A DNA stretch of 23,497 nt from a virus, in the IMG/VR virus record IMGVR_UViG_3300022413_000041, positions 1-23,497 of that record; one strand, given 5' to 3'. Below the pieces are notes generated by a model. The model saw only the letters and a program-made list of their open reading frames with translations. It was not told the origin of the DNA and ran no database searches. The position numbers and the translations under genes are program-made. Within the stretch, counting starts at the first letter, position 1, and each line of letters starts with the position of its first letter. Shown here piece by piece: positions 21,321 through 23,497 of the stretch.

Positions 21321-22117
21321 TGTCTCGGATCGTCCGAATCGCCGGAGGTGCTCTCGGTAGTCCAAAGGGCGATCTCAAGGCCGGGGCTGCCATCAACAAT
21401 AACCTTGTGTTCTGCCTGGGCGCACATCCTGCCGGCTCACCTTTGCTTGGTATTGATCTGGTCTCTCGGGATGCGTTGACGCTCGGTGGCGGCGCGGCCA
21501 TGACGGCGGACCATCCGGACGAAAGCTGGAAATCGCTCGATCTGGCCACTGCTGATGATTACGCCAGGTGGGATCTGTCCTCGGCCTTCGAAACGGCGAT
21601 GGATGGCGCCGAGGTCTACAGCTTCGCCGCTTATTGCGAGGTGTTCGGCGCCTCTGAGAGCTTTGCGGTCTTCTTTGCGATCCCGTACAATGACGGCTCG
21701 CACTCCTCTCCATTCCACACCCTGACCATGTCGAGGCAGTCTACAAGCCAGCAGGTTGTCATTCACTTCTGGAATGGCAGCGGCGGGCTTAGAAATTTCG
21801 ACAACGACGATGGGGGAGCACAGGGGGATATGTGGTTGCCGGATGGGAGCGCGCATTGGCTCGTGTTCACCCGCAATGGCCAATCGCACAAGATCTATGC
21901 TGATGGCGTCGAGCAGCACTCTGGTTCCGCGCAAGATGAGCCTATCGTCTTCAACAGCTTCGGCAGCAGCAAGCTGGTTATAGGCACGAGGAACGACTCC
22001 GACCTGGGCGAGAGTTTGGTTGGCGAGATTCACACGCTGGCGATCTGGGATAGGGAGCTGTCAGCAGCTGAAGTCAGCTCGCTCAACTCGGACCCCACAC
22101 AAATGTTTGTGACGTAG
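21320..22117 (+). CDS. LamG/concanavalin A-like lectin domain protein, tail adhesin module
   Basis: The product has 265 residues starting at the ATG that overlaps the previous stop; an in-frame start at 21170 would lie inside the upstream gene. Its single domain matches the protein at 3218-4087 across its length. Both have HPAGSPLLG-I/V-DL (here residue 36), DHPD..WKS, MW..D...HWLV.TR with a following Y.DGV.Q, and a final IW.RELSAAEVS.L. The long basic N-terminus of the head copy is replaced by about 25 different residues, so the two are probably attached to different partners. LamG domains bind glycans; a receptor-binding role fits the neighbouring spike and fiber genes. Confidence 0.75.
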   Translation: MSRIVRIAGGALGSPKGDLKAGAAINNNLVFCLGAHPAGSPLLGIDLVSRDALTLGGGAAMTADHPDESWKSLDLATADDYARWDLSSAFETAMDGAEVYSFAAYCEVFGASESFAVFFAIPYNDGSHSSPFHTLTMSRQSTSQQVVIHFWNGSGGLRNFDNDDGGAQGDMWLPDGSAHWLVFTRNGQSHKIYADGVEQHSGSAQDEPIVFNSFGSSKLVIGTRNDSDLGESLVGEIHTLAIWDRELSAAEVSSLNSDPTQMFVT

Positions 22118-22131
22118 CAAGGCGCTGAGAC

Positions 22132-23013
22132 ATGGCATGTGATCTATTAATTCGAGGAATCGATAAGGCGGTCGGTGATGGCACACTGCCGCCAGAGGAA
22201 GAGATGAAATATTCGAATCGAAAGGGGGCTGTGGTCGGATGCCACATCGCTGGCCCGGAGGTTCCGAGCCTACATCTCTCGGGAAACCAGGTTCCCCCGA
22301 ATTGGTGCGTGGTGCGAAGCGACGTCACGGTTGCGCAAGTCGAGCAATATCTGCAACCCTGGTACCCCGAAATCGACTTTTCTCGGCAATCACTCGATAC
22401 GGCGCAGGATCTCTGGCACGGCACCGCAACGGCACAGCTTATCCGAGCGAGTGATGGTCACGGTGGTGTAACCCAAGCTCAGGCCGAGACCTTTTTGCAG
22501 GGCTGGAACGTGAGCAACTTGGCATTCTCGGCAAACACAGCCGAGGGTGATTTTACCATCTTCGAATTGGCAACCTCTCCTCGGTTCTTGGGGCGTGACC
22601 TAACCGGCCTGACCTTCGAATCACGAAATTACATCGAGTCGACCGGCGAGCATGAGATACGGCTCGACTATGGAGCAGTATTTCCGGCGCAGGATGCTCA
22701 GGTCTTGGCTTGGATTGAGCAGCGCGCCGAGGTTCGGCGACAGAACACGGGGCGGAACGACATCGATTATTGCGTCTGGCGTGGCGTGCCGCCGCACGAT
22801 CCTACGCCACGGCAAGCCTTGCCTGGTGACGATATGTTCGTCGCGATCAAGGAAGACATCGAGGAAGCCTTGAACGAGAAGATCGCAACGCGGCGCTGGC
22901 GATTCTTGCCGGCCGCGGTCGATCAGGTCATGGCGGCCTCGCCCGATCCCGGCTTCATGGAAGTGACGCCGGCGCAGCTTCTCGCAAACCTCGAAGACGT
23001 CACGGCGCTGTAG
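22132..23013 (+). CDS. Uncharacterised protein of the adhesion cluster with internal repeat
   Basis: The product has 293 residues. No family was recognised. The first 60 residues are polar with VVGCHIAGPEVPSLHLSGNQ. Two similar segments follow: one from about residue 66 (VTVAQVEQYLQPWYPEIDFS) and one from about 112 (VTQAQAETFLQGWNVSNLAFS). The C-terminal 60 residues are helical with an acidic run DIEEALNEKIATRRW. Neither signal peptide nor membrane segment was seen. It stands between a lectin and a spike gene, so a tail or spike-associated function is possible. Several stretches look less G+C-rich than the structural genes. Confidence 0.5.
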   Translation: MACDLLIRGIDKAVGDGTLPPEEEMKYSNRKGAVVGCHIAGPEVPSLHLSGNQVPPNWCVVRSDVTVAQVEQYLQPWYPEIDFSRQSLDTAQDLWHGTATAQLIRASDGHGGVTQAQAETFLQGWNVSNLAFSANTAEGDFTIFELATSPRFLGRDLTGLTFESRNYIESTGEHEIRLDYGAVFPAQDAQVLAWIEQRAEVRRQNTGRNDIDYCVWRGVPPHDPTPRQALPGDDMFVAIKEDIEEALNEKIATRRWRFLPAAVDQVMAASPDPGFMEVTPAQLLANLEDVTAL

Positions 23014-23025
23014 GGGGCCGGCTCG

Positions 23026-23497
23026 ATGGCCGATAGCGTCAACACAGTCAACTCAGGTGGGGGCGCAGACTACACCACCATACAGGCCGCGATCGACGAT
23101 TCCGATTTCACGGGCATCGATCGGTGGGTCATCGAGATCCAAAATAACGCGGCATACGCTGAAAATTTAACAGTCGGCGGTAGCACGGGCACCCCCAGCG
23201 CCACTAGCCACATCTTCATCACCGCGACCGACGCCGCCTATCACGACGGCCAGCCGGTCAATGGTGCGCGGGTCGCTCCCACCTCCGCGGGCAACAGTAT
23301 CGAGATCACCGAGGATTTCGTTCATCTGCACAAGCTCGGCGTGCTGATGTCGAGTGCGTCGGGCAATTCGAACGAGTGCATTCGGGTCGTGACCAGCGAC
23401 GACATTTTGATCGAGCGCTGCTTTATCGACGGGCAGGCGCGAAATCGAACGACCAACGACGGAGATTGCCTCTACAACGACGATGACAACGACATCA
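23026..23497 (+). CDS. Probable beta-helix tail spike, 3' end missing
   Basis: The frame is open from ATG 23026 to the window edge (157 complete codons visible). The beginning ADSVNTVNSGGGADYTTIQA followed by AID is the usual entry into pectate lyase-like right-handed beta-helix proteins. Coils with repeated short strands follow (FITATDAAYHDG, IEITEDFVHLHKLGVLM, CIRVVTSDDILIERCFIDG), with Asn/Asp at turn positions. Tail spikes of this fold bind or depolymerise surface polysaccharides. Active-site residues cannot be judged from the fragment. A passive structural beta-helix protein is the alternative. Confidence 0.7.
   Translation, partial: MADSVNTVNSGGGADYTTIQAAIDDSDFTGIDRWVIEIQNNAAYAENLTVGGSTGTPSATSHIFITATDAAYHDGQPVNGARVAPTSAGNSIEITEDFVHLHKLGVLMSSASGNSNECIRVVTSDDILIERCFIDGQARNRTTNDGDCLYNDDDNDI

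Overview
The window is one unbroken block of late (morphogenesis) genes from a tailed double-stranded DNA phage or prophage, all on the + strand. It is G+C-rich by eye and tightly packed, with many ATGA or TGATG stop/start overlaps. A long tape-measure protein with no sheath or contractile-baseplate genes points to a long, non-contractile (siphovirus-like) tail. The SleB-type wall hydrolase used as endolysin, the codon choice and the base composition suggest a Gram-negative, probably alphaproteobacterial host; this is inference. No integrase, repressor, replication gene, terminase, portal, tRNA, IS element or CRISPR array lies in the window.

Layout. Head: the 3' part of a probable scaffold gene (1-792), a structured leader (793-994), the major capsid protein (995-2023), a strong intercistronic hairpin, a likely decoration protein (2078-2617), a coiled-coil protein (2630-3214) and a LamG-like lectin (3218-4087). 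Neck: head-tail connector (4087-4641), a second connector/stopper (4641-5033), tail terminator-like protein (5030-5458), a one-helix membrane protein (5458-5667) and an HK97 gp10-like protein (5671-6057). Tail shaft and tip: tape measure (6057-9686), a small basic protein (9683-9871), a distal-tail-like protein (9868-10494), a central tail tip/fiber of the gpJ type with FN3 domains (10494-13433), a tail fiber (13446-14936) and a tail-tip protein with five 20-residue repeats (14973-15917).

The major tail tube gene (15989-17593) and the tail assembly chaperone pair (17659-18488) come next, downstream of the tail tip genes. In most siphoviruses they lie just upstream of the tape measure. The chaperone pair carries a canonical A AAA AAC slippery site, with the second frame open in -1, as in lambda G/GT.

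Lysis: two small membrane-anchored proteins (18491-19364), a SleB endolysin (19439-19870) preceded by a good sigma70-like promoter, and a two-helix holin (19867-20112). Adhesion cluster: small virion proteins (20109-21320), a second LamG-like protein paralogous to the one in the head module (21320-22117), an unrecognised protein (22132-23013) and the start of a beta-helix tail spike (23026 to the window edge).

The most interesting points are the chaperone frameshift, with a possible RNA stem covering the ribosome binding site of the upstream chaperone; twin stem-loops with identical loops in front of the capsid gene; the duplicated lectin domain placed once among head genes and once among tail adhesin genes; and the displaced tail-tube/chaperone module.
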